A DNA stretch of 37,465 bases, from positions 1 through 37,465 of the forward strand of contig NZ_MUNF01000037.1 of assembly GCF_002154555.1 (NCBI RefSeq). The letters run 5' to 3'. Shown in pieces: positions 6,689 through 15,091 of this stretch. A model generated the notes under the pieces. The model ran no database searches, was not told where the DNA came from, and saw only the letters and a list, made by a program, of their open reading frames with translations. Source of the DNA: Streptomyces murinus (lineage in GTDB: Bacteria; Actinomycetota; Actinomycetes; Streptomycetales; Streptomycetaceae). The position numbers and the translations under genes were made by a program. How positions within the stretch are numbered: the stretch's first letter is position 1; every line of letters begins with the position of its first letter.

Positions 6689-8134
6689 ATGGGATCCACT
6701 GCGCATCACGATCGTGAGGGTGTCGGCCGCCGAGAACTGATCAGGCGGTCCGCCGCACTCGGCCTGGTCGCCGTTCCGGGGATGAGCCTGCTGTCCGCCT
6801 GCGCGAGCAGCGGCGGCGACGGACAGAGCAAGGCGAAGGCCGGAAAGAAGACCGCCAAGAACCCGCTCGGCGTGAACGACACCGCCAAGATGGAGTTCGT
6901 CCTCTTCGACGGCGGTTTCGGCAAGGAGTACGCGCAGGACGCGGTCAAGATCTACCAGAAGGACTTCCCCAAGGCCCAGGTGAAGTTCTCCGCCACCCAG
7001 AAGATCCAGTCCACGCTCCAGCCCCGCTTCAACGAGGGCAACCCGCCGGACCTCATCGACAACTCCGGCGCCGAGCAGATGGACATGGGCGTCCTGGTCG
7101 GCAAGAACCAGCTGTCCGACCTCACCCCGCTGCTCGACGCGCCGTCGTACGACGACCCGAGCAAGAAGGTCCGCGACACGCTGCGCCCCGGCATCGTGGA
7201 GATGGGCCAGTTCGACGGCAACCCGGTGTGGATCATGTACTACGCGTACACGGTCTACGGCGTCTGGTACTCGCAGAAGGCGCTCGACTCGCTGGACGCC
7301 GAGTACCCGAAGACCTGGGACGAGATGCTCCAGGTCTGCGCGAAGGCCAAGAAGAAGGGCATGGCGGGCTGGACGTACGCGGGCAAGTACCCGTACTACA
7401 TCCCCTTCTCGCTCTACCCGATGATCGGCAAGGTCGGCGGCGTCGACGTCCTCAACGCCATCGACAACCTGGAGCCGAACGCCTGGAAGCACCCGGCCGT
7501 CAAGGCGTGTTTCGAGGCGTACTACGAGCTGTTCAAGAAGGGCTACATCCTCAAGGGCACCCCGGGTCTGGACCACATCCAGTCGCAGACGGCGTGGGCC
7601 AAGGGCGAGGCCCTGTTCATCCCGAACGGCTCCTGGGTGGAGAACGAGTCGGCGAACGTCATCCCCGCCGACTTCAACCTCGCGGTCTCGGCGCCCTCCG
7701 GCATCGACAGCGGCGACAAGATGCCCTTCGGCACCATCTGGGCGTCCGGCGGCGAGCCGTTCATCGTGCCCTCCAAGGCGGCCAACCCCGAGGGCGGCAT
7801 GGAGCAGCTGCGCATCATGCTCTCCGAGGCGTCCTCGAAGAACTTCACCTCCAAGGTGAAGTCGCTCTCCGCCTACAACGGCGGCACCGACGGCATCGAG
7901 CTGACCCCGGGCCTGAAGTCCGGCGTGGCGGCGCTGAAGCTGGCCGGCACCAATGTGGTGAACCCGCGCCTGCAGGACTGGTACGTCCAGTTGCAGAAGG
8001 AGAAGATCGGCGTGGGCGCCCTCGGCGAGATGATGGCGGGCCGGCTCACCCCGGCGGAGGCCATAAAGAAGATCCAGGGCTTCGCCGACGAGGCGGCCAA
8101 GGACACCACCATCAAGCACTACAAGCACCAGTAA
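6689..8134 (+). CDS. ngcE: NgcE-like sugar-binding lipoprotein of an ABC transporter
   Basis: This 481-residue extracellular solute-binding lipoprotein belongs to the MalE/UgpB-like class. The ATG at 6689 has AGGA seven bases upstream and is preferred to a TTG at 6683. Residues 1-38 form a lipoprotein signal with a twin-arginine-like motif (GRRELIRRSAALG) and the lipobox LSAC (Cys38), so a Tat-exported lipoprotein is plausible. The body shows the usual extracellular binding-protein pattern (EFVLFDGGFGKEYAQDAVK, NEGNPPDLIDNSG, GEALFIPNGSWVENES). Gene order with two permeases and a ROK gene matches S. coelicolor SCO6005-6008, where NgcE binds N,N'-diacetylchitobiose (from memory). No ATPase gene follows; MsiK usually serves such systems. 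The exact ligand here is inferred. Confidence 0.88.
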   Translation: MGSTAHHDREGVGRRELIRRSAALGLVAVPGMSLLSACASSGGDGQSKAKAGKKTAKNPLGVNDTAKMEFVLFDGGFGKEYAQDAVKIYQKDFPKAQVKFSATQKIQSTLQPRFNEGNPPDLIDNSGAEQMDMGVLVGKNQLSDLTPLLDAPSYDDPSKKVRDTLRPGIVEMGQFDGNPVWIMYYAYTVYGVWYSQKALDSLDAEYPKTWDEMLQVCAKAKKKGMAGWTYAGKYPYYIPFSLYPMIGKVGGVDVLNAIDNLEPNAWKHPAVKACFEAYYELFKKGYILKGTPGLDHIQSQTAWAKGEALFIPNGSWVENESANVIPADFNLAVSAPSGIDSGDKMPFGTIWASGGEPFIVPSKAANPEGGMEQLRIMLSEASSKNFTSKVKSLSAYNGGTDGIELTPGLKSGVAALKLAGTNVVNPRLQDWYVQLQKEKIGVGALGEMMAGRLTPAEAIKKIQGFADEAAKDTTIKHYKHQ

Positions 8135-8163
8135 CCAGCACCCCCGAGCGCACCGGAGTAACG

Positions 8164-9090
8164 ATGCAGCACGGCAAGTACCGGTTCATCGTGGGGTTCC
8201 TGGTCGTACCCCTGGGACTGTACGCGCTGTTCGTGGTGTGGCCCTTCATCCAGTCCATCTATTACTCGTTCACGGACTGGACAGGGCTGAGCCCCGAATT
8301 CAAGATGGTCGGCCTCGACAATTACAAGAGGATGCTGCACGACGACGTCTTCTGGAAGTCGTTGCAGCACAGCCTGCTCTTCGCTCTGGTGCTGCCGATC
8401 GTGACGATCAGTCTGGCGCTTTTCTTCGCCTTCATGATCAATGTGGGCGGACGACGCAGAAGGGGCGGCCCCGCGATCACAGGTGTGCGGGGCTCCTCCT
8501 TCTACAAGATCGTTTATTTCTTTCCGCAGGTCTTGTCCATCGCGATCGTCGCGCTCCTCTTCCAGTTCGCCTACAACCCGGACAGCGGAGCGATCAATTC
8601 GCTCCTGCGCGGGATCGGACTCGATCATGTGCAGCCGTTGTGGCTGGGTGATCCGAGCCTCGCCCTGTGGTGTGTGATGGCGGTGCTCGTCTGGTCCACC
8701 ACCGGCTTCTTCGTGGTCCTCTTCTCCGCGGGCATGGCCTCGATCCCGGCCGAGCTGTACGAGGCCGCGCTGATCGACGGCGCGGGCCGCGCCACCACCT
8801 TCTTCCGCATCACCCTGCCCCTGCTGTGGGACACCGTGCAGTCCGGCTGGGTCTACATGGGCATCCTCGCGCTCGGCGCCGAGTCGTTCGCGGTCGTACA
8901 GATCATGACGACCGGTCCGGGCGGGCCCGACTACTCGACCACCGTGCTGGTCCTGTACGTGTACCAGAAGGCGTTCCGGGACGGTCAGGCCGCCTACGCC
9001 ACCACCATCGGCGTCGCCCTGCTGGTCGTCACGCTCGCCTTCGCGGCGATCGTGATGCGGCTGGGCCGTCGCGAGCGGCTGGAGTTCTGA
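8164..9090 (+). CDS. ngcF: NgcF-like ABC sugar permease
   Basis: This 308-residue inner-membrane permease is of the MalF/UgpA type. ATG 8164 has GGAG five bases upstream. An N-terminal transmembrane segment (FIVGFLVVPLGLYALFVVW) is followed by about five more. The EAA loop that contacts the ATPase is visible as ELYEAALIDGAGRATTFFRI near residues 197-216. It lies 29 bp after ngcE and four bases before ngcG, so it is part of the same operon. It should pair with the permease at 9095-10018 to form the channel, energised by an ATPase encoded elsewhere. Internal GGRRRRGGP near residue 95 is a positively charged cytoplasmic loop. Confidence 0.9.
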   Translation: MQHGKYRFIVGFLVVPLGLYALFVVWPFIQSIYYSFTDWTGLSPEFKMVGLDNYKRMLHDDVFWKSLQHSLLFALVLPIVTISLALFFAFMINVGGRRRRGGPAITGVRGSSFYKIVYFFPQVLSIAIVALLFQFAYNPDSGAINSLLRGIGLDHVQPLWLGDPSLALWCVMAVLVWSTTGFFVVLFSAGMASIPAELYEAALIDGAGRATTFFRITLPLLWDTVQSGWVYMGILALGAESFAVVQIMTTGPGGPDYSTTVLVLYVYQKAFRDGQAAYATTIGVALLVVTLAFAAIVMRLGRRERLEF

Positions 9091-9094
9091 AGCG

Positions 9095-10018
9095 ATGAAG
9101 ACGACCGAGACCCCCGCCCCGCCGCCGGCCGAGCCCGGTGCGAGCGTCTCCAAGGTGGACGCGCCGGTTTCGAAGCCGGGCCGCCGCAAAAGGGAGGGCA
9201 CCGTCCTCAACGTCTTCTCCCACGGCGTGCTGGTCATCTGGGCGATCATGGTGGTCACGCCGCTGCTGTGGGCGGTGATGACGTCCTTCAAGGACGACGG
9301 CTCCATCTTCGGCTCGCCCTGGGCGCTGCCGGACCGGCTGCACTTCGGGAACTGGGCCCGGGCCTGGACCGAGGCCAACATGAGCGGCTACTTCCTCAAC
9401 ACCGTCCTGGTGGTGGGCGGTTCACTCATCGGCACCCTGGTGCTCGGCTCGATGGCCGCCTATGTGCTCGCCCGGTTCGACTTCCCGGGCAACCGCTTCA
9501 TCTACTACCTGTTCATCGGCGGCATGAGCTTCCCGATCATGCTGGCGCTGGTCCCGCTGTTCTACGTCGTGAACAACATGGGCCTGCTGAACACCATCCA
9601 CGGGCTGATCCTGGTCTACATCGCGTACTCGCTGCCCTTCACCGTCTTCTTCCTCACGGCGTTCTTCCGCACCCTGCCGACCTCGGTGGCGGAAGCGGCG
9701 TTCGTGGACGGGGCTTCGCACACGCGTACGTTCTTCCAGATCATGCTGCCCATGGCCAAGCCCGGTCTGATCAGCGTGGGCATCTTCAACTTCCTGGGCC
9801 AGTGGAACCAGTACATGCTGCCCACGGTCCTCAACACCGACCCCGACAAGAAGGTGCTCACCCAGGGCCTGGTCCAGCTCGCGGTCAGCCAGGGCTACAA
9901 GGGCGACTGGTCGGGCCTGTTCGCGGGCCTGGTGATGGCCATGCTGCCGGTGCTCGGGGCGTACATCATCTTCCAGCGGCAGGTGGTGCAGGGGCTCACC
10001 GCGGGGGCACTGAAGTAG
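9095..10018 (+). CDS. ngcG: NgcG-like ABC sugar permease
   Basis: This 307-residue permease is of the MalG/UgpE type. A Pro/Lys-rich cytoplasmic N-terminus of about 40 residues precedes the first membrane span (FSHGVLVIWAIMVVTPLLWAV), and six spans are predicted by eye. The EAA motif reads SVAEAAFVDGASHTRTFFQIM near residues 200-217. The gene begins four bases after ngcF, with GGAG inside the end of ngcF, so translation is probably coupled. It closes the ngcEFG operon, which ends at the hairpin at 10058-10096. With NgcF it should form the chitobiose/amino-sugar channel, assuming the NgcE assignment is right. Confidence 0.9.
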   Translation: MKTTETPAPPPAEPGASVSKVDAPVSKPGRRKREGTVLNVFSHGVLVIWAIMVVTPLLWAVMTSFKDDGSIFGSPWALPDRLHFGNWARAWTEANMSGYFLNTVLVVGGSLIGTLVLGSMAAYVLARFDFPGNRFIYYLFIGGMSFPIMLALVPLFYVVNNMGLLNTIHGLILVYIAYSLPFTVFFLTAFFRTLPTSVAEAAFVDGASHTRTFFQIMLPMAKPGLISVGIFNFLGQWNQYMLPTVLNTDPDKKVLTQGLVQLAVSQGYKGDWSGLFAGLVMAMLPVLGAYIIFQRQVVQGLTAGALK

Positions 10019-10057
10019 GCCGTCCCCTCATCCCGGGGTGACACCCCGTAGTCGTAC

Positions 10058-10096
10058 CGGCGCACGCCGTACCGGATCTCCGGGCGGCGTGCGCCG
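10058..10096 (+). terminator. Terminator after ngcEFG
   Basis: CGGCGCACGCCG (10058-10069) pairs perfectly with CGGCGTGCGCCG (10085-10096) around a 15-base loop, 40 bp past the ngcG stop. A smaller hairpin (CGGGGTGACACCCCG, 10034-10048) lies just before it. Confidence 0.75.
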
Positions 10097-10162
10097 CTGT
10101 GGTGTACCCCGGATCTGGCTCAACCTCTTGACGTGAGTCACCCCGAACGGCTCAGCTTAGAG

Positions 10163-10175
10163 TTCACTAGTTGGA
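10163..10175 (+). promoter_or_regulatory. Possible Rok7B7 site before the rok gene
   Basis: TTCACTAGTTGGA agrees with 11 of 13 positions of the Rok7B7 motif TTKAMKHSTTSAV as I recall it. It lies 47 bp upstream of the rok start, where an autoregulatory site would be expected. Two mismatches make this weaker than the xylF site. Confidence 0.3.
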
Positions 10176-10221
10176 CATACACGGGGCCTCGCCGAAGCGG
10201 CCCCGCGCTCAGGAGGTCGTC

Positions 10222-11433
10222 GTGGAGACTCCAGGGTCGCAGTCGTCACTGCACCGAGCCAACCTGGAGCGGGTGGTACGGGCCGTCCGGCTTGCCGGTT
10301 CGCTCACGCAGGCGGAGATCGCGCGGACGACCGGCCTGTCCGCCGCCACGGTCTCCAACATCGTGCGGGAGCTGAAGGACGGCGGGACGGTCGAGGTCAC
10401 GCCCACCTCGGCGGGCGGGCGCCGGGCCCGCAGCGTCAGCCTCAGCGGGGACGCGGGCATTGTGATCGGCGTCGACTTCGGGCACCAGCATCTGCGGGTC
10501 GCGGTCGGCAACCTCGCCCACCAGGTGCTGGCCGAGGAGGCCGAGCCACTGGACGTGGACGCCTCCGCCGCCCAGGGCTTCGACCGGGCCGAGGAACTGG
10601 TCAGCAGGCTGATCGTGGCCACCGGCGTGGACCGCTCCAAGGTCGCGGGCGTGGGCCTCGGCGTGCCGGGCCCCATCGACCTGGAGTCCGGCACCCTCGG
10701 ACACAGCGCCATCCTGCCCGGCTGGGGCGGCACCAAGCCCGCTGAGGAGCTGGAACAACGCCTCGGCGTGCCCGTCCACGTGGACAACGACGCGAACCTC
10801 GGCGCCCTCGGCGAGCTGGTGTGGGGCAGCGGCAAGGGCGTGCGCGACCTCGCCTACATCAAGGTCGCCAGCGGCGTCGGCGCGGGCCTGGTCATCGAGG
10901 GCAAGATCTACCGCGGGCCGGGCGGCACCGCGGGCGAGATCGGTCACATCACCCTGGACGAGTCCGGCCCGGTCTGCCGCTGCGGCAACCGCGGCTGCCT
11001 GGAGACCTTCGCGGCGGCCCGCTACGTCCTCCCGCTGCTCCAGCCCAGCCACGGCTCCGATCTGACCATGGAGGGCGTCGTACGGCTCGCCAGGGAGGGT
11101 GACCCGGGCTGCCGCCGGGTGGTCGCCGACGTCGGCCGCCACATCGGCAGCGGCGTGGCCAACCTCTGCAATCTTCTCAACCCCAGCCGGGTGGTCCTCG
11201 GCGGCGATCTCGCGGAGGCCGGCGAGCTGGTCCTCGGGCCCATCCGGGAGTCCGTCAGCCGCTACGCGATCCCCAGCGCCGCCCGCCAACTCACCGTGCT
11301 TCCCGGGGCACTTGGGGGCCGCGCCGAGGTGCTGGGCGCGCTCGCCCTCGCCCTGAGCGAGATGGGCGATTCGGCCCTTCTGGACGGATCCGCCACCGGT
11401 GCTCCGGCCGTGTCCGCGCCTGCCTTCACTTAG
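10222..11433 (+). CDS. rok7B7: ROK-family transcriptional regulator (Rok7B7/XylR type)
   Basis: This 403-residue regulator starts at GTG 10222, with AGGAGG five bases upstream. Residues about 12-70 form a winged helix-turn-helix (LTQAEIARTTGLSAATVSNI). From about 85 on it is a ROK domain: the nucleotide-binding-like GIVIGVDFGHQH, the sugar-site DNDANLGALGE near 194, and the zinc motif CRCGNRGCLE near 253. Its position between ngcEFG and xylFGH matches S. coelicolor SCO6008 (Rok7B7), which is reported to control xylose uptake, carbon catabolite repression and antibiotic production. A sugar or sugar-phosphate effector is expected from the family; whether this protein still has kinase activity cannot be judged here. 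Confidence 0.88.
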   Translation: METPGSQSSLHRANLERVVRAVRLAGSLTQAEIARTTGLSAATVSNIVRELKDGGTVEVTPTSAGGRRARSVSLSGDAGIVIGVDFGHQHLRVAVGNLAHQVLAEEAEPLDVDASAAQGFDRAEELVSRLIVATGVDRSKVAGVGLGVPGPIDLESGTLGHSAILPGWGGTKPAEELEQRLGVPVHVDNDANLGALGELVWGSGKGVRDLAYIKVASGVGAGLVIEGKIYRGPGGTAGEIGHITLDESGPVCRCGNRGCLETFAAARYVLPLLQPSHGSDLTMEGVVRLAREGDPGCRRVVADVGRHIGSGVANLCNLLNPSRVVLGGDLAEAGELVLGPIRESVSRYAIPSAARQLTVLPGALGGRAEVLGALALALSEMGDSALLDGSATGAPAVSAPAFT

Positions 11434-11467
11434 AGAAGGAATGGCACCGTTGCCATCTCGTTAAGGA

Positions 11468-11480
11468 TTTACTTCTTGAC
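11468..11480 (+). promoter_or_regulatory. Rok7B7-motif match in the xylF promoter
   Basis: TTTACTTCTTGAC fits all 13 positions of the degenerate motif TTKAMKHSTTSAV that I recall for Rok7B7. Its end overlaps a TTGACG hexamer (11476-11481) that could be the -35 of xylF. It lies in the 121-bp gap between rok and xylF, 74 bp before the xylF start. Confidence 0.5.
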
Positions 11481-11554
11481 GTCGCACGTGTGGCCGAGTT
11501 GACTTCCAGCCACCTCGGCCGCAACGACGCGGCCTCGTCAGGGAGGTTTGAGAA

Positions 11555-12664
11555 GTGAACACGCGTATGCGTCGTGCGGCCTTCGCCGTTGCCGCTGGTG
11601 CCATGGCCGTCTCGCTCGCCGCCTGTGGCAGTGCCAAGGAGTCCGGCAGCGGAAGCAAGTCCTCCGGCAGCGCCAAGAAGGGCGATGCCATCAAGGTCGG
11701 TCTGCTCCTTCCGGAGAACCAGACGGCCCGTTACGAGAAGTTCGACCGCCCCTTGATCGAGAAGAAGGTCAAGGAGCTGACGAACGGCAAGGGCCAGATC
11801 GTCTACGCCAACGCCAAGCAGGACGCCAGCACGCAGAACCAGCAGGTCGACACGATGATCACCAACAAGGTGAACGTCCTCATCGTGGACGCCGTGGACA
11901 CGGCGGCGATCAAGAGCTCGGTGCAGAAGGCCAAGGACGCGGGCATCCCGGTCGTCGCCTACGACCGGCTGGCCGAGGGCCCGATCAGCGCCTACACCTC
12001 GTTCGACAACGAGACCGTCGGCAAGACCCAGGGCGAGGCCCTGCTGAAGGCCCTGGGCTCCAAGGCCAAGTCCGGCAAGATCGTGATGATGAACGGCTCC
12101 ATCACGGACCCGAACGCCGCGCAGTTCAAGAAGGGCGCCCACGAGGTGCTCGACGGCAAGGTGAACATCGGCAAGCAGTACGACACCAAGGACTGGAAGC
12201 CGGAGAACGCCAACTCCAACATGGACGCCGCGATCTCCGCGCTCGGCAAGAAGAACATCGTCGGCGTCTACTCCGCCAACGACGGCATGGCCGGCGGTAT
12301 CATCACCGCCCTCAAGGCGGCCGGCATCTCCGTCCCGGTCACCGGCCAGGACGCCGAGCTCGCGGGTGTGCAGCGCATCGTCGCCGGCGAGCAGTACATG
12401 AGCGTCTACAAGCCGTACGCCCCGGAGGCCGACGCGGCCGCCGAGATGGCCGTGGCGCTCGCCCAGGGCAAGTCGCTCGACTCCATCGCCAAGGACAAGG
12501 TCGACAGCCCGACCACCAAGCAGGTGCCCACCGTCATCCTGCCGGTCACCGCGCTGACCAAGGACAACATCAAGGACACCGTCATCAAGGACGGCGTCTA
12601 CACGGCCGCCGACATCTGCACCTCGCAGTACAAGGCCGCCTGCGACAAGCTCGGCCTGGAGTAA
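11555..12664 (+). CDS. xylF: Xylose-binding lipoprotein XylF
   Basis: This 369-residue periplasmic-binding-protein-type lipoprotein is of the RbsB/XylF class. GTG 11555 has GGGAGG eight bases upstream. The signal peptide ends in the lipobox LAAC (Cys24), followed by a Ser/Gly-rich linker to about residue 45. The fold motifs fit a pentose binder: KVGLLLPENQTARYEKFD near 50, NVLIVDAVDTAAIKSSV near 107, IPVVAYDRL near 132, ISVPVTGQDAELAGVQRI near 255, and the C-terminal GVYTAADIC. It is followed by ATPase and permease genes, which identifies a complete importer for xylose. The stable hairpin after it (12684-12720) may let the binding protein be made in excess over the membrane parts. Confidence 0.9.
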   Translation: MNTRMRRAAFAVAAGAMAVSLAACGSAKESGSGSKSSGSAKKGDAIKVGLLLPENQTARYEKFDRPLIEKKVKELTNGKGQIVYANAKQDASTQNQQVDTMITNKVNVLIVDAVDTAAIKSSVQKAKDAGIPVVAYDRLAEGPISAYTSFDNETVGKTQGEALLKALGSKAKSGKIVMMNGSITDPNAAQFKKGAHEVLDGKVNIGKQYDTKDWKPENANSNMDAAISALGKKNIVGVYSANDGMAGGIITALKAAGISVPVTGQDAELAGVQRIVAGEQYMSVYKPYAPEADAAAEMAVALAQGKSLDSIAKDKVDSPTTKQVPTVILPVTALTKDNIKDTVIKDGVYTAADICTSQYKAACDKLGLE

Positions 12665-12683
12665 GCCGCCGCAACGCGCCTCC

Positions 12684-12720
12684 CTCCTCGGGGAGTTCAC
12701 CCCCGTAACCCCCCGAGGAG
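12684..12720 (+). terminator. Intercistronic hairpin between xylF and xylG
   Basis: CTCCTCGGGG (12684-12693) pairs exactly with CCCCGAGGAG (12711-12720) around a 17-base loop. It stands 20 bp after the xylF stop and 151 bp before xylG. In binding-protein-dependent transporters such hairpins often cause partial termination or protect the upstream message. A full terminator with a separate xylG promoter is the alternative. Confidence 0.6.
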
Positions 12721-12871
12721 CCCCTTTCGTGAGGGGCGAAGGCGTCCCACTGTCCTCCGGCGCTCCGCGACACATACAGCCCCGCAAGCTCGGCGCGGGG
12801 CGCCGGACGGAACCCCCCCAAACTTTCTGCACAACCTCCCGCCGGGTCAGGCGGCGAAGGAGATGGTTCAC

Positions 12872-13654
12872 GTGTCCGCTACGCCCGTGCTGGCGTTGCG
12901 CGGGGTCTCCAAGCGGTTCGGTGCCGTCCAGGCGCTCACCGACGTAGAGCTTGAGGTCCACGCCGGTGAGGTGGTCGCCCTGGTGGGCGACAACGGCGCC
13001 GGAAAGTCCACGCTGGTCAAGACGATCGCCGGCGTGCATCCCATCGACGAGGGCGTCATCGAATGGGAAGGCCGGGCCGTCCAGGTCAACCGGCCCAACG
13101 ACGCCCAGGGTCTGGGCATCGCGACGGTCTACCAGGACCTCGCGCTGTGCGACAACATCGACGTGGTCGGCAACCTCTACCTGGGCCGGGAGCTGCGCAA
13201 GCGCGGCGTCCTGGACGAGGTGGAGATGGAGCGCCGCTCCCGCGATCTGCTCGACCAGCTGTCGATCCGCATCCCCAGCGTGCGCATCCCGATCGCCTCC
13301 CTCTCCGGCGGTCAGCGCCAGGTGGTGGCCATCGCCCGCTCCATGCTCGGCGAGCCCAAGCTGGTGATCCTGGACGAGCCCACCGCGGCCCTCGGCGTCG
13401 AGCAGACCGCTCAGGTGCTCGACCTGGTGGAGCGGCTGCGCGAGCGCGGCCACGCCGTCATCCTCATCAGCCACAACATGGCCGACGTCAAGGCCGTCGC
13501 CGACAAGGTGGCGGTGCTGCGGCTCGGCCGCAACAACGGCGTGTTCGACGTCGCCTCGACCTCTCAGGAAGAGATCATCTCCGCCATCACCGGCGCCACC
13601 GACAACGCCGTCACCCGGCGTGCGGCGCGTAGCACCAAGGAGGTCCAGAAGTGA
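12872..13654 (+). CDS. xylG: Xylose ABC transporter ATPase XylG
   Basis: This 260-residue ABC ATPase has Walker A GDNGAGKST near residue 40, signature LSGGQRQ near 144 and Walker B LVILDEP near 164. It is a single-domain ATPase, whereas E. coli XylG has two tandem ATPase domains; one-domain versions are usual in Streptomyces, and two copies would assemble. The ribosome binding site GAAGGAG (12856-12862) directly abuts an ATG at 12863, so the GTG nine bases further on (12872) is the better start. The gene overlaps xylH by four bases (GTGA). It energises uptake through XylH and gives, with XylF, a self-contained importer, in contrast to the ATPase-less ngcEFG operon next door. Confidence 0.9.
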   Translation: MSATPVLALRGVSKRFGAVQALTDVELEVHAGEVVALVGDNGAGKSTLVKTIAGVHPIDEGVIEWEGRAVQVNRPNDAQGLGIATVYQDLALCDNIDVVGNLYLGRELRKRGVLDEVEMERRSRDLLDQLSIRIPSVRIPIASLSGGQRQVVAIARSMLGEPKLVILDEPTAALGVEQTAQVLDLVERLRERGHAVILISHNMADVKAVADKVAVLRLGRNNGVFDVASTSQEEIISAITGATDNAVTRRAARSTKEVQK

Positions 13655-14958
13655 GCCTGGACAAGACCTCCACGCCTCCCGAGGACCACACTCCCCAGGA
13701 CGCCGTCGTGGAGAACCCCGAGGCGGCGGCCGGCACCGTCACCGCCGTAGACCCCCGGCTGCTCGTGCGCGAGCAGGGCTTCGCGGGCTACCTCACCGAG
13801 TTCAAGCGGAAGATGAAGGCCGGTGACCTCGGCTCGGTTCCGGTCATCATCGGCCTCGCGGTCATCTGGATCATCTTCCAGAGCCTGAACTCGAACTTCC
13901 TCACCGCGGGCAACCTCTCCGACATCTCCGTCGCCATGGTCGGCACGGGCATGATCGCCGTCGGCATCGTCTTCGTGCTGCTGCTCGGCGAGATCGACCT
14001 CTCGGTCGGCTCGGTCTCCGGTGTCGCGGGCGCCTCCTACGCGGTGCTGACCGTCACCCACGGCATGTCCGCCTGGCTCGCCCTGGTGCTGTCCATCCTG
14101 GTGGGTACCGTCGCGGGTGCGCTGCACGGCTTCTTCTTCGCGAAGATCGGTGTCCCGGCGTTCGCCGTCACCCTGGCCGGTCTGCTCTTCTGGAACGGCT
14201 TCATGCTCCAGATCCTGGGCGACAGCGGCACCATCAACCTGGACAGCGAGGGCCTGGTCGCCAAGCTGACCAGCTACTACTTCTCCGACGTCGCCGCCGC
14301 CTACGGTCTCGCGCTCGTCGCCACCGTGCTGTTCTTCCTCTCGTCCTACTTCGGCAACCGGCGCCGCGAGGCCGCCGGCGTCCCGTCGCGGCCGCTGAGC
14401 GAAACCATTCTCCGTACGGTGCTGCTCGCGATCGTCTCCTTCGCCGCCGCGGCCGTGTACAACCAGTACAAGGGCCTGCCGCTGGCCGTCGTGATCTTCC
14501 TCGCCATGCTGGTGATCACGGACTTCGCGCTGCGCCGCACGGCCTACGGCCGCAAGGTGTTCGCGCTCGGCGGCAGCGTCGAGGCGTCCCGCCGCGCCGG
14601 TATCAACATCAACATGGTCCGCATCTCGGTCTTCGCGATCTCCGGCACCTTCGCCGCGATCGGCGGTCTGATGATGGCCTCCAAGATCGCCGCGGCCAAC
14701 CAGGGCGCGGGCAGCGGTGACCTGCTGATGAACGCGATCGCCGCGGCGGTCATCGGCGGCACCTCGCTCTTCGGCGGCCGCGGCCGCACCTGGAACGCGC
14801 TGCTCGGTGTGCTGGTGATCGTCTCGATCCAGTACGGCCTCGCGCTCGAAGGCATCGCGTCGCCCGTGCAGTACATGATCACCGGTGGTGTGCTGCTCGC
14901 GACCGTGGTGATCGACGCGATCACCCGTAAGACGCAGAAGACGGCCGGACGGGCCTGA
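13651..14958 (+). CDS. xylH: Xylose ABC transporter permease XylH
   Basis: This 435-residue membrane permease belongs to the ribose/xylose (RbsC/XylH, BPD_transp_2) family. GTG 13651 overlaps the xylG stop and has AAGGAGG eight bases upstream. A hydrophilic N-terminal extension of about 60 residues precedes roughly ten or more membrane spans. Family motifs include [15 protein letters not shown] near 116, [18 protein letters not shown] near 164 and [18 protein letters not shown] near 370. It is the last gene of the xyl transporter operon and is followed by a strong terminator. No xylA or xylB is seen nearby, so xylose catabolism must be encoded elsewhere. Confidence 0.92.
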   Translation: MSLDKTSTPPEDHTPQDAVVENPEAAAGTVTAVDPRLLVREQGFAGYLTEFKRKMKAGDLGSVPVIIGLAVIWIIFQSLNSNFLTAGNLSDISVAMVGTGMIAVGIVFVLLLGEIDLSVGSVSGVAGASYAVLTVTHGMSAWLALVLSILVGTVAGALHGFFFAKIGVPAFAVTLAGLLFWNGFMLQILGDSGTINLDSEGLVAKLTSYYFSDVAAAYGLALVATVLFFLSSYFGNRRREAAGVPSRPLSETILRTVLLAIVSFAAAAVYNQYKGLPLAVVIFLAMLVITDFALRRTAYGRKVFALGGSVEASRRAGININMVRISVFAISGTFAAIGGLMMASKIAAANQGAGSGDLLMNAIAAAVIGGTSLFGGRGRTWNALLGVLVIVSIQYGLALEGIASPVQYMITGGVLLATVVIDAITRKTQKTAGRA

Positions 14959-14981
14959 CGCACCCCGATTCGGCGAACTCC

Positions 14982-15014
14982 ACGTGCCCGGCACCCCCAA
15001 GGTGCCGGGCACGT
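14982..15014 (+). terminator. Terminator after xylH
   Basis: A 14-bp perfect stem (ACGTGCCCGGCACC at 14982-14995 with its complement at 15001-15014) closes a five-base loop, 24 bp past xylH. It separates the xyl operon from dxs. Confidence 0.88.
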
Positions 15015-15091
15015 TCATGCCGGGCGCCGCCGGAAAGTTAGACTCTGGCGAGCCCGGCAAGCTCGATCAGCTCTATTGCAAGGAGGCACGG

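Noticed and set aside
6587..8128. Long open frame antisense to ngcE
   Set aside because: It follows third-position GC bias, is rich in Arg, Gly, Val and Leu without domains, and covers a clear lipoprotein gene. The same holds for long antisense frames over GH92, xylF-xylG, dxs, the kinase and the efflux gene.
6683..10018. A missing or broken ATPase gene in the ngc operon
   Set aside because: The operon is compact (gaps of 29 and 4 bp) and ends at a clear terminator. Transporters of this type in Streptomyces share the ATPase MsiK encoded elsewhere.
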